Positions 53,977-62,527 of a DNA stretch of 64,000 bases are shown one piece after another. The position numbers and the translations under genes are program-made. The notes under the pieces were generated by a model. The model was not told where the DNA came from and ran no database searches. It worked only from the letters and a program-made list of their open reading frames with translations. Origin of the DNA: DATFNI01 sp963787205 (lineage in GTDB: Bacteria > Bacteroidota > Rhodothermia > Balneolales > DATFMH01); contig CAWBCD010000006.1 of NCBI GenBank assembly GCA_963787205.1, positions 62,001 through 126,000 on the forward strand. The letters are read 5' to 3'. Every line of letters starts with the position of its first letter. Positions within the stretch are counted from its first letter, which is position 1.

Positions 53977-56150
53977 GTAAGAAATTATTAGATCAACCCA
54001 TCAGCCGTAGAGAGTTTTTCAAGCTTTCCGGCACTACCGGTGCTGTTCTTGCACTTGGTTATATGTTTCCGTTTGGCAGTAGAGGTGCAATTCTTAAAAA
54101 TCTAAGTGACAAATCTGCCTTTACCGCTGATCTTACTCCTTTCATTATTATTGACAGTGCAGGGACAATCACTCTTATGCTGCACAAACCGGAAATGGGG
54201 CAAGGAACATTTGAGTCAATGCCAGCTATACTTGCCGACGAACTGGAGGTCACATTCGACCAGGTTACGATCAAACCGGCATTGGCAGACAGAAACAAAT
54301 ACGGCAGCATGACTGTCGGAGGAAGTAACAGTGTACGCGGTTCGTGGATGATGCTCAGGAATGCCGGGGCTGCTGCAAGGGAAATGCTCACTGCGGCGGC
54401 GGCAAAAACCTGGAATGTCCCTGAGAGGGAATGTTATGCCAAAGAGGGAAGGATCTATCATAAGGCTACCAATAAAAGTGCCGGTTACGGGGAATTGGTT
54501 GAAGCAGCGAGTAAACTGAGTGTCCCTAAAACCCCAAAGTTAAAGGACCCCAAAGACTTTTACCTGATTGGCAAATCCCTGCCCCGGCCCGATGTTCCCT
54601 CAAAGGTAGACGGCACGGCAGTGTTTGGCCTGGACTTGAAGATTCCCGGTATGTTATATGCCTCAGTCGAACATTGCCCGGTATTTCGTGGTAAGATTAA
54701 GTCATTTGATGATACTGCGGCCAAAAAGGTTCCGGGCGTTAAATATGTTTTAGCCTCGGAAAGATATGCACACCGAAATTTGTTGCACGGTGTAGCGGTG
54801 TTGTCAGATAATTACTACGCCGCCTTGCAGGGAAGAAAGGCGCTGAAAATCGATTGGGATTATGGTAAGTTCGCCGATGCCGACAGTAAAAAATTGTATG
54901 AAGGACTTCATGAATTGGCAAAAACAGAAGGGAAGATAGCCAAGCAACAAGGTGATTTTGAGGGAGCTTTTGATAAAGCTTCCAGAAAACTGGAGGCTAT
55001 CTATGATCTCCCGTTCGCTTCCCATGCACCGATCGAACCACAGAACGCCGTGGCATACGTTCAGGGCAACAAGTGTGAAATATGGGCTCCGACTCAGGTC
55101 CCCGATGGTGCACAACGGGCTGTTGCCAATCTGCTGAATATACCGGTTGATAATGTTATCCTGCATTTTTCTTTAATGGGCGGGGCATTTGGCCGTCGTC
55201 TTGTGCCGGATACCATTACCGAAGCTGTTTTACTGTCAAAAAAAGTTGGAGCTCCTGTGAAGGTCATCTGGACACGGGAAGATGATATGACACAGGGTCC
55301 CTTCAGACCTGGAACAGTCAGCAGTCTGAGGGGCGGTCTTGATGAGTCGGGAAACCTTGTGGCTTTCCAGCATAAAATCGTTGCTCCGTCAATATCCTAC
55401 ACCATGTATGCCGACCCGAATACACAAGATAAAGAAGACCGGGGGGCGGTGTCGGGCATTGCAGACAGTCCGTATGAAATACCCAACCTCAAAATCAATA
55501 ACATTTACGCTGAATCACCCGTGGCTATCAGTGCCTGGCGATCGGTATATGCCTCGACCACTTCGTTCGCCCAGGAAAGTTTTATTGATGAATTGGCACG
55601 TGGCGCCGGAAAGGATCCGCTGCAGTTTCGCATTGATCTGATACACGAGAATACCCGGATGAGGAATCTGTATCAATTTCTCGGTGAAAAAAGCGGCTGG
55701 AGCAAATCACTGCCCGACGGCTGGGGTAAAGGTGTGGCTGCTATCGAATTCTTTGCCGGCAGAGCGGGTCATGTGGTATTCGTATCGAAGAAGGGTTCCG
55801 GCGTGAAGATAGAGCGGATCGTGGCGGCTATCGATTGTGGCACTGTAGTCAATCCCGACAATATTAAAGCACAGTTGGAAGGAGCTGCCGTTATGGCCCT
55901 TACAGCAGCGATTAAAGATGAAATCACCATCAATAACGGTCGGGTCATGGAAACCAACTACGATACCTACCGGATTCTGCGTATTAATGAGATCCCGCCA
56001 ATCGAGGTGTATATTGTTCCTAATCCTATAAAACCGGATGGTGTTGGAGAGCCCGGTATTCCAACACTTGCCCCGGCCCTTGGAAACGCAATATTTGATG
56101 CAACGGGAAAACGCGTAAGGAAACTGCCGTTTAATATAAACAGGGTGTAA
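53973..56150 (+). CDS. Tat-exported molybdenum hydroxylase large subunit (IorB-like), copy 3
   Basis: A 725-residue paralogue. It begins almost exactly like copy 1 (KLLDQPISRREFFKLSGTT), giving a Tat signal. The molybdopterin-binding blocks are all present: KPEMGQGTFESMP, LMGGAFGRRLVPDTITEAVLLSKK, AWRSVYASTTSFAQESF and GVGEPGIPTLAPALGNAIFDATG. The substrate-side loop (PSISYTMYADPNTQDKEDRG) is long as in copy 1 but different in sequence. A c-type cytochrome gene follows after a MITE-like insertion and would be the natural electron acceptor for a periplasmic IorAB complex. Confidence 0.9.
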   Translation: MSKKLLDQPISRREFFKLSGTTGAVLALGYMFPFGSRGAILKNLSDKSAFTADLTPFIIIDSAGTITLMLHKPEMGQGTFESMPAILADELEVTFDQVTIKPALADRNKYGSMTVGGSNSVRGSWMMLRNAGAAAREMLTAAAAKTWNVPERECYAKEGRIYHKATNKSAGYGELVEAASKLSVPKTPKLKDPKDFYLIGKSLPRPDVPSKVDGTAVFGLDLKIPGMLYASVEHCPVFRGKIKSFDDTAAKKVPGVKYVLASERYAHRNLLHGVAVLSDNYYAALQGRKALKIDWDYGKFADADSKKLYEGLHELAKTEGKIAKQQGDFEGAFDKASRKLEAIYDLPFASHAPIEPQNAVAYVQGNKCEIWAPTQVPDGAQRAVANLLNIPVDNVILHFSLMGGAFGRRLVPDTITEAVLLSKKVGAPVKVIWTREDDMTQGPFRPGTVSSLRGGLDESGNLVAFQHKIVAPSISYTMYADPNTQDKEDRGAVSGIADSPYEIPNLKINNIYAESPVAISAWRSVYASTTSFAQESFIDELARGAGKDPLQFRIDLIHENTRMRNLYQFLGEKSGWSKSLPDGWGKGVAAIEFFAGRAGHVVFVSKKGSGVKIERIVAAIDCGTVVNPDNIKAQLEGAAVMALTAAIKDEITINNGRVMETNYDTYRILRINEIPPIEVYIVPNPIKPDGVGEPGIPTLAPALGNAIFDATGKRVRKLPFNINRV

Positions 56151-56173
56151 ACCAGAAATAACGATGCACGCCT

Positions 56174-56369
56174 CGTTGAGGCTGTCCGAAAAGTCATTAT
56201 ACTTGTTGAACTGCCTAAAAAATTAGGACTTTCAACCTTCATTATGGAACATGTCGTTTTTCCCCCTTAAAAAAGGGGCGAGGGGGTTGTTTTCCAGCAT
56301 GACCTATTAGAACCCTTAAATAAATGAGACTTAAATTTTATCATTTATGCTTTTCGGACAGCCTCAGCG
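56174..56369. mobile_element. MITE-like element with 17-20 bp terminal inverted repeats
   Basis: TGAGGCTGTCCGAAAAG (56177-56193) and its exact reverse complement CTTTTCGGACAGCCTCA (56350-56366) enclose about 160 bases without coding capacity. With one mismatch the arms extend to 56174 and 56369. The GAGGCTGTCCGAAAAG end resembles the ends of some transposase-bearing insertion sequences (from memory), so this is probably a non-autonomous derivative. Target-site duplication is not clear. The interior has C5/G5-rich palindromic text at 56254-56276. Confidence 0.8.
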
Positions 56370-56832
56370 TAATTCCGGAAACTCTGCTTCCACGCGGTTT
56401 TTTACAACTGTAAAAATCGGTAATCAAACAGCTTTCTGGCAGGTTAAGGAGCATACTTCAACTGCGACCAATCTCTACGATTCACCAGACAGTTTACTGA
56501 CAGAGAGCATAAGCCGTGGCAAAAACGTATACATGGCCAACTGCCTGAGTTGCCATATGATAAATGGTGAAGGCATTCCCGGGATCTTTCCACCACTTGC
56601 CAAATCGGATTACCTGATGGCCGATTCCGCACGTGCGATACGTGTTGCACTGTATGGACAAAGTGACGAGATCACGGTAAACGGAGTGAAGTATCACAGT
56701 CCCAGCCCGGCACTCAATCATCTGACCGACGAACAGATGGCCGATGTGATGAATTACATACGGAACAGCTGGGGTAACAAAGGTGGGCTGATTACGCCCG
56801 AACTGGTAGCGGTGCAACGAAAGGAAGAATAA
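56347..56832 (+). CDS. C-type cytochrome, 5' end replaced by the MITE-like element
   Basis: A 161-residue frame with a cytochrome c domain at about 55-148: heme-binding C66-L-S-C69-H70 in MANCLSCHMINGEG, PPLAKSDYLM, and LTDEQMADVMNYIRNSWGNKGG. The usual axial-Met segment before LTDEQ reads KYHSPSPALNH, without an obvious Met. The first codons (MLFGQPQ) come from the inverted repeat of the element, and no signal peptide remains. Unless translation starts elsewhere the protein cannot be exported for heme attachment. It follows iorB copy 3 and was probably its electron acceptor; it may now be non-functional. Confidence 0.72.
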   Translation: MLFGQPQRNSGNSASTRFFTTVKIGNQTAFWQVKEHTSTATNLYDSPDSLLTESISRGKNVYMANCLSCHMINGEGIPGIFPPLAKSDYLMADSARAIRVALYGQSDEITVNGVKYHSPSPALNHLTDEQMADVMNYIRNSWGNKGGLITPELVAVQRKEE

Positions 56833-56861
56833 ATACTCGTACTGTTATTAGCAGAGTCGAG

Positions 56862-57890
56862 TCACTTAATCCTAAGTACCATAACAGTAAGATCATCGTG
56901 AAAATTACCGGCAAAGGCGCCAACTTCGTTAACAAGCCCGCTTAAAAGACGTTCCGCCGAGTCCGAACGATGATCACACATAAACTGTGCTACCCGTTCC
57001 TGGGTGAACTCTTCTTTTGCATCGTTACGGGCTTCAACCAATCCATCGGTGTATAGAATGACGACATCGCCGCTACTTAACTGAACTGTTTTCGATCTGT
57101 ATTTTACCTCGGGAATAAGTCCGATTGCAGGGCCTGTCGGTCGCAGCCATTCCGAACTGCCGGTCGCCGCACGCCACAAAAGAGGGGGATTGTGACCGGC
57201 GTTACAGTAGTGCAGTTGCTTTTTTTCGGTATCAAGCGCGGCCAGGAATAATGTAATGAATCGAATCAGCTTAAGATTATAGCGAAAGAGTTGGTTCAAC
57301 CTGGCTGCGAGATTATGCAGCTCATCCATTTCGGGGCCAAGGATCCGCAACGATGCCTGTAAATTGGACATCAACATGCTTGCTGATACCCCTTTGCCCA
57401 TTACATCGGCGATCGCCAGTCCCTGGTGGCATCCTTTATACTTGAAAAAATCATAGTAATCGCCACTCACTATACGGGCCGGTTTTGCCAGCACGGCTAT
57501 ATCTGCACCCTGCAACTCTGGCGGTTCTCCGGGCAGAAGATGCTGCTGAACTTTTGCCGCCAATTCCAGATCACGTTCAAGTTCGGTGATCTGATCATTG
57601 GAATAACATTCAAGACATATCTGAGTCGTAAAATCAAGGATCAGACGTTCCGGTTCGATCTCCCCGTCACATACCTTACATTGTCCAAATCTTCCCGAAT
57701 CGATATGTTCAAGAGCATCATCAATCTTTGAAATAACCTCCAAATCAACAGTACCGACTTTTTTTCCCGAACTCTGGTAACCTTTGGCCAAAATATTGTC
57801 TTTGTGGGTGCTATCACGTAACCAACCCACAAGACTCTCTTTTCTTCGAGTTAAAGCATTTCGAATTTGTCCAACAACCTTCTTTTCCAT
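56862..57890 (-). CDS. SpoIIE-type (PP2C) phosphatase with N-terminal DksA-like zinc finger
   Basis: A 342-residue protein. The N-terminal part (about 1-100) is DksA/TraR-like: a helical stretch, then IDSGRFGQCKVCDGEIEPERL and QICLEC, a four-Cys zinc finger. A short coiled segment (ITELERDLELAAKVQQHLLP) leads to a PP2C/SpoIIE phosphatase domain: VSGDYYDFF, IADVMGKGVSASMLM, YCNAGHNPPLLW, ILYTDGLVEARN and FHDDLTVMVLR, with the Asp residues for two metals. Such RsbU-like phosphatases act in partner-switching of anti-sigma/anti-anti-sigma factors. No RsbV/RsbW gene lies nearby. Confidence 0.9.
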   Translation of the reverse strand: MEKKVVGQIRNALTRRKESLVGWLRDSTHKDNILAKGYQSSGKKVGTVDLEVISKIDDALEHIDSGRFGQCKVCDGEIEPERLILDFTTQICLECYSNDQITELERDLELAAKVQQHLLPGEPPELQGADIAVLAKPARIVSGDYYDFFKYKGCHQGLAIADVMGKGVSASMLMSNLQASLRILGPEMDELHNLAARLNQLFRYNLKLIRFITLFLAALDTEKKQLHYCNAGHNPPLLWRAATGSSEWLRPTGPAIGLIPEVKYRSKTVQLSSGDVVILYTDGLVEARNDAKEEFTQERVAQFMCDHRSDSAERLLSGLVNEVGAFAGNFHDDLTVMVLRIK

Positions 57891-58199
57891 TATCAGAACA
57901 GTTAGAAGTGATCAAGACGGAGTATCTGTATCAATTGCAGTTTAGTTCAAATATTATAAGTAGACCGGGCAATAGGTTTACGGTAAAATCCTGTTTGTGT
58001 TTCGCTAAAAAACACAGAATTGTATGAACAAGAAAATCGACCCTCTATTTTATCTCAGTGTTGCTGAACTAACGTGTTATGCCTGAAATCGCTCACTAAC
58101 ACCAATCTTAATCTTTAAGGGAGGGAATTTTCTCTGTTCCATCGCGACAGATAATCGGACACCCCTCACAACAAATCTACATAACGTATAGCCCCAGGG

Positions 58200-58399
58200 T
58201 GTCATAGCGAGTGACGCGGCAATCTCGCTGCAACGAGCAACTATCGTTTTAGGAGTGTTACTCTGTTGGATCAGTGCCAGTATGTGGACGAGATTGCCTG
58301 GGTGTCTCCGGGTTAAAGTTTATTAAAGGTCTCTTCGGAATCATTCCATCTGAAGTTCCCTGAACGGGGTTACTTCGAACGAGCCTTTTCGCAATGACA
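58200..58399. repeat. Dispersed intergenic repeat, left copy
   Basis: Starts TGTCATAGCGAGTGACGC then GGCAATCTCG (58218-58227), has the inverted CGAGATTGCC at 58289-58298 and ends CGCAATGACA at 58390-58399. The same end sequences form the copy at 59625-59669 on the other side of the neighbouring gene. Noncoding and partly degraded. The rest of the 57891-58404 gap contains nothing recognised. Confidence 0.6.
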
Positions 58400-58404
58400 A
58401 AGGG

Positions 58405-59361
58405 TTAATCCCGAATAGGCTGATCCTGCTCATAGGGCAAATCCAGCCTGAGTGCCGTTTCCGCCTTTGCCAGTTCGATTCCAAGGTAACCGGCATGACT
58501 CATCTGGGAGATGAGCTCTTCTCTAAGGAGTCCAAGTAAGACAGATTCTGCTCTCCTCCCTCTCATTTCATGCGCTGGGGTATTGTCGGGCAGATAATGT
58601 CGGACTACGATCTCGCCGGTGTCGCGATCCAGAGCGATAACGAAAAATCCATTCGGATCATAAGCTATTGGATCTCTTTGCCCTCCTGGTTTCAGTTTTT
58701 TAAAGGATGGTTCCATCTCACTTCCCACTCGATTTATAATTTTTCCTGCGAATGCCTCTGTTTCTCTGACATCAAGTCCATCTATTGCGGTACAGATTAC
58801 TTTGATATCTGATTCCCCGGCATAATCCAAAAGCTTACACTGCGCTCTGAATAATTCGATCTGATCCGGACCAACATTTCTGAGAACGGGATAGTGTCCC
58901 AAAGCGTCGACTATGCGTTTCTGTTCATCGACTCCTTTCTGAATCAGACACATTAATCCATGCGCTGTATGAAATACCGGTGAATCTTTTCCGCAGACCA
59001 GCAGATACCGGATATTGGGATTGGAAATCACATTCCGGATAATTTTTTCGATGCCAAGATTGACGGTAACCAGTCTGCCCGCAATGGCAACACGATTATT
59101 ACTGACTACCGGCTTCATCAGCTCCGCGGAGGTGAGCGTGCAAACGGCTACTGATCCATCCGGATTCCCGATGATGTAATCTCCGGAGGTTACCGGCCAG
59201 GTCCTATCCAGATAATGCGGTCGTCTGTCAAAAAGATCCCTGGCTTTCAACACACGGCTGAACATCCGCACAGCACGTTCATTTTCACCCTGATCATCAT
59301 GGGGCATCACTTTTCTCAGCAATCCCATGATCTTGTGAACGAAGTTATGTTGGTCTGACAT
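58405..59361 (-). CDS. MtrA-like / DUF4346 domain protein
   Basis: A 318-residue cytoplasmic protein of two parts. Residues about 50-200 resemble the corrinoid-binding subunit A of tetrahydromethanopterin S-methyltransferase: VAVCTLTSAELM, VAIAGRLVTVNLGIEKIIRNVISNPNIRYLLVCGKD, FHTAHGLMCLIQKGVDEQKRIVDALG. The C-terminal part (about 230-312) fits DUF4346: YDPNGFFVIALDRDTGEIVVRHY, SQMSHAGYLGIELAKAETALRL and YEQDQPI. No transmembrane helix or other methyltransferase subunit is present, so this is not a methanogenesis enzyme. A role in methyl or folate-type one-carbon chemistry is a guess. Both sides carry dispersed repeats. Confidence 0.75.
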   Translation of the reverse strand: MSDQHNFVHKIMGLLRKVMPHDDQGENERAVRMFSRVLKARDLFDRRPHYLDRTWPVTSGDYIIGNPDGSVAVCTLTSAELMKPVVSNNRVAIAGRLVTVNLGIEKIIRNVISNPNIRYLLVCGKDSPVFHTAHGLMCLIQKGVDEQKRIVDALGHYPVLRNVGPDQIELFRAQCKLLDYAGESDIKVICTAIDGLDVRETEAFAGKIINRVGSEMEPSFKKLKPGGQRDPIAYDPNGFFVIALDRDTGEIVVRHYLPDNTPAHEMRGRRAESVLLGLLREELISQMSHAGYLGIELAKAETALRLDLPYEQDQPIRD

Positions 59362-59598
59362 ACTATGCGGATGAATTCATGTTAACCGGTGTATGTATAG
59401 TAGAGATATGTGAGGGGAAAAGGAAAAATAGAACACGGATGACGCGGACTCACACGGATAGGAATTAGAAGGATGCTGTTCCAAAGCTTGGTAGGGTGTT
59501 CACTAATTGACAATCTCCAAAAAATTCACCTAAAACATGGTATTGTCCCGTAAGAACCAGCGTGGAATACCGTTAGCAAGATGAAACGTTTGAATCAG

Positions 59599-59669
59599 GG
59601 GCAACAATCGTTGCCCAATGTAAACGAGATTGCCACGTCACTTGCTCCGCTTCGTTCCTCGCAATGACA
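59599..59669. repeat. Dispersed intergenic repeat, right copy
   Basis: A palindrome GGGCAAC-AATC-GTTGCCC (59599-59616), then CGAGATTGCCACGTCACTTG (from 59625) and TTCGTTCCTCGCAATGACA to 59669. Its ends match the left copy at 58200 in inverted orientation. It lies just 3' of the carbonic anhydrase gene. The remainder of 59362-59688 shows no gene. Confidence 0.62.
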
Positions 59670-59688
59670 GCCTTATTTAAACAAAATA

Positions 59689-60357
59689 TCAGGAATCAGA
59701 ACCAGCTTTATTCGTTAGCTTCGAAAGAACCCTGTCGTATACCGACTGCAGCTCATCCTGATTGTGAATGCTGATATCCAGGTCGTTCAGTTTCCCGTCT
59801 TCCAAACCGTAGATCAGCCCGTTGACGACGAGCTTTTGCCCTTTTTCCCAGGCCTGCTGGACAATGGTAGTTTGAGAAACATTGCAGGCTTGTTCGATGA
59901 CATTCAGCTCACATAATAATCTCAATCTGGAATGATCATCATCGAGTTGATCCAACAACCCATGATGCTTTCCAATGATATCCTGCACGTGGCGCAGCCA
60001 GTTGTCTATCAGTCCAAACCTGCTGTTTTCGTATGCTGCCTGGATACCGCCGCAGCCATAATGACCGCAAACGATAATATGTTCGACCTTTAGAACTTCA
60101 ACAGCATATTGAATCACAGAAAGGCAGTTCAGATCGGTATGAATGACCAGGTTGGAAACATTCCGATGGACGAACATCTCACCCGGGGCCAGATCCACAA
60201 GCTGGGTGGCAGGCACCCGGCTATCGGCGCATCCGATCCAGAGATATTTGGGTTTTTGCTGTAAGGAGAGTTTTTTAAAAAATTCAGGTTCGGATTGGGT
60301 GATGCGGTCCGACCATTGATTATTCTTGCCGATCAGATCTGAAATTTTGTTATCCAT
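59689..60357 (-). CDS. Beta-class carbonic anhydrase
   Basis: A 222-residue cytoplasmic enzyme. Zinc ligands are C43, H99 and C102 (GCADSRVP and VCGHYGCGG), with the catalytic dyad D45-R47. APGEMFVHRNVSNLV and LSVIQYAVEVLKVEHIIV are typical. The His/Cys pattern and length match the E. coli Can type. It interconverts CO2 and bicarbonate for carboxylation reactions. It is 110 bp downstream of the gamma-glutamyltransferase gene on the same strand. Confidence 0.96.
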   Translation of the reverse strand: MDNKISDLIGKNNQWSDRITQSEPEFFKKLSLQQKPKYLWIGCADSRVPATQLVDLAPGEMFVHRNVSNLVIHTDLNCLSVIQYAVEVLKVEHIIVCGHYGCGGIQAAYENSRFGLIDNWLRHVQDIIGKHHGLLDQLDDDHSRLRLLCELNVIEQACNVSQTTIVQQAWEKGQKLVVNGLIYGLEDGKLNDLDISIHNQDELQSVYDRVLSKLTNKAGSDS

Positions 60358-60467
60358 CTGCTTGGTAATTGATTCATTGAATAAATGTAACCCGGCTTAA
60401 ATGACCGGAGAATGTTGCAAGAAACTTTGACTGTTGCAAGGATTGCGAGACCGTTTTAGACCTGGAA

Positions 60468-62339
60468 TCAATAGCCGATCACTTCACCATCCTTGCGCAT
60501 CTCACTGGCGCCCCAATACACATGGTTTTTGGCATCGTACATGATGGCTTCGTAACCGCCGAATGCCCCGGTACCGGGCTTCACCCACTCCACCTTATAA
60601 CCGCGCTTTTCAAGCTCAGCCTTGATGTCCTTATTGAAACCAGACTCCAGTTCCACCGTGCCGACACCCTCCGCCGGCAATCCGGTTGGTGTAGCGCTGC
60701 CGACATGTCGCCAACGGGCGGCGTCGCCGGCTTCCTGCACGTTCATGCCGAAGTCGATCATATTCACCAGCACCTGCACGTGGCCCTGTGGCTGCATGGA
60801 ACCACCCATCACCCCGAACGCCAGCCATGGCTTGCCGTCCTTCATCACGAAGGCGGGGATAATGGTATGGAACGGCCGCTTGCGGGGCGCGTACACGTTC
60901 TCGGCCCCGCCGTGCAGCGAATACAGCGCGCCGCGATCCTGGAACATAAAACCAAGTCCGTCGGCGACCAGCCCCGAACCCATACCGGCATAATTGGACT
61001 GGATCATGGACACCATCATGCCGGTGCTGTCGGCAGTCTCGAAATCGGTGGTATCGCCGTTGTACAATCGGGGGTCGCCTGGGCCGATGTTCGGATTGAC
61101 GTGATTGAGATTGATTAGCTTGCGGCGTTGATCGGCATATTTCTCCGAGAGCAGCCCCTTCATCGGCACGTTGTAGAATCGCGGGTCGGCATAGTACTTC
61201 GCCAGATCTGCAAAAGCCAGGCGTTTGGCCTCAATTTCAGCGGTCATTGCATCGGCGCTACCGACACCCATCTTTTTCAAATCGAAACCTTTCAAAAGGT
61301 TGAGCATCTCCAGAGTAGCAAAACCCTGGCCGTTCGGTGGCAGCTCGTACACATCATACCCGCGGTAGTCGACAGACTGCGGCTGCACCCATTCGCCGTG
61401 AAAGTCGGCAAAGTCCGAATAACGCAGATCCCCGCCAATACGCTTGAAGTAATCGGCCATGATGTGTGCAATCTCACCCTTATAGAACACGTCGCGTCCG
61501 CCTTGCGCGATCATCGACAGCGTGTGGGCAAGATCGGGATTGCGGAATACCTCGCCCTGTCGCGGTGCGTGTCCGTTGATCAGGTAGGTCTTTTTTGCGT
61601 TGTCAAACTCTTCAATCAATCCGCGGTTCTTCTGGAACGCTTTCCAGTTGCCCTTCCAGTAACTTGCAACAATTTCCGTGACCGGGAAGCCTTCTTTTGC
61701 GTACCGGATGGCCGGTGCGAGGTCTTCGCTTATTGGCAGTTTGCCGAAGCGCTTGTGTAACGCAAACCAGGCATCGACCACACCGGGCACAGTGACCGGG
61801 AGGGTCCCGAATAGAGGTATCTGGTCGGAAGGCTTCATGCCCGCCTTCTCATAGGCGGCTTTTACCTCGGCCTGCATCTTTGCCAGGTCGCGGCCTTTTG
61901 GCGACCAGCCAGACCCGTTGTAACCATAAAGTTTTTGCGTTTTCGGATCATAAACGATGGCAAAGCAATCGCCACCAATTCCGTTCAAGACAGGCTGCAG
62001 TAACCCGAGTACCGCATTGGCTGCGATCGCGGCATCCACTGCGCTGCCTCCTTTCTTGAGGATCTCTACGGCAGCGAGTGACGCGAACGGCTGTTCGGTG
62101 GCCGCCATGCCATGCTGCGCCAGTACCGGTGAACGGGACGCCCACGGTGCCCCGGCATAACGATCGCCGCGACTGATACCGGTGTCGGCGTTGGAGCCGC
62201 TCTGAGCGAAGGCGGCTTGGAAGCAGAAGATGGAAAGGATGAAGGTTAACAGGCAGGCGCAAATCCGATTAAAATTCTCTGTTCTTTCAGTTATATATCC
62301 ACATCCGGATGAGTTATTGGCTTGTTTGTATTTCATCAT
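60468..62339 (-). CDS. ggt: Gamma-glutamyltransferase (Ntn-hydrolase)
   Basis: A 623-residue exported enzyme. The N-terminus is unusually long before the hydrophobic signal core (ICACLLTFILSIFCFQAAFAQ). Family blocks are HGMAATEQPFASLAAVEILKKGGSAVDAAIAANAVLGLLQP, GIGGDCFAIVYD and PPNGQGFATLEMLNLL. The cleavage site and nucleophile threonine are in GDTTDFETADSTG, where most family members have TTHFS; the first threonine pair is kept and His is Asp here. It self-cleaves into two subunits and moves or hydrolyses gamma-glutamyl groups of glutathione in the periplasm. The DTTDF variant belongs to a common GGT branch including acylase-like members, so glutathione need not be the main substrate. Confidence 0.92.
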   Translation of the reverse strand: MMKYKQANNSSGCGYITERTENFNRICACLLTFILSIFCFQAAFAQSGSNADTGISRGDRYAGAPWASRSPVLAQHGMAATEQPFASLAAVEILKKGGSAVDAAIAANAVLGLLQPVLNGIGGDCFAIVYDPKTQKLYGYNGSGWSPKGRDLAKMQAEVKAAYEKAGMKPSDQIPLFGTLPVTVPGVVDAWFALHKRFGKLPISEDLAPAIRYAKEGFPVTEIVASYWKGNWKAFQKNRGLIEEFDNAKKTYLINGHAPRQGEVFRNPDLAHTLSMIAQGGRDVFYKGEIAHIMADYFKRIGGDLRYSDFADFHGEWVQPQSVDYRGYDVYELPPNGQGFATLEMLNLLKGFDLKKMGVGSADAMTAEIEAKRLAFADLAKYYADPRFYNVPMKGLLSEKYADQRRKLINLNHVNPNIGPGDPRLYNGDTTDFETADSTGMMVSMIQSNYAGMGSGLVADGLGFMFQDRGALYSLHGGAENVYAPRKRPFHTIIPAFVMKDGKPWLAFGVMGGSMQPQGHVQVLVNMIDFGMNVQEAGDAARWRHVGSATPTGLPAEGVGTVELESGFNKDIKAELEKRGYKVEWVKPGTGAFGGYEAIMYDAKNHVYWGASEMRKDGEVIGY

Positions 62340-62483
62340 TGATCCCCTTTGTGTTTTAGACCTAACAGACCCTTCTTTCCTCCGTCAAAGTGCTGATTTC
62401 TTTCTACATTCGAAAGGAAAAAAGGTAAAATATATGATGGATCCTTTTGTGAGAGAATCTCTTCTGACCAAATATGTATTTCC

Positions 62484-62516
62484 AGCGGTCTGACGGGGTC
62501 CAACCGTCGGACCGCT
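62484..62516. repeat. Palindromic repeat, copy C (between M1 peptidase and GGT genes)
   Basis: AGCGGTCTGACGG (62484-62496), loop of 7, CCGTCGGACCGCT (62504-62516), followed by TTTTAT. 13-bp arms with one G-T pair. Same core as the copies at 23424, 25109 and 25409. The T run makes it terminator-like on the plus strand, though both flanking genes run on the minus strand. Confidence 0.78.
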
Positions 62517-62527
62517 TTTATAGAATA

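Noticed and set aside
58405..59361. Methanogenesis (Mtr complex) gene
   Set aside because: No transmembrane anchor and no other Mtr subunits; the surrounding genes are clearly bacterial.
60522..61118. Long antisense open frames across the gamma-glutamyltransferase gene
   Set aside because: They mirror the codon structure of the real minus-strand gene and have no family features.
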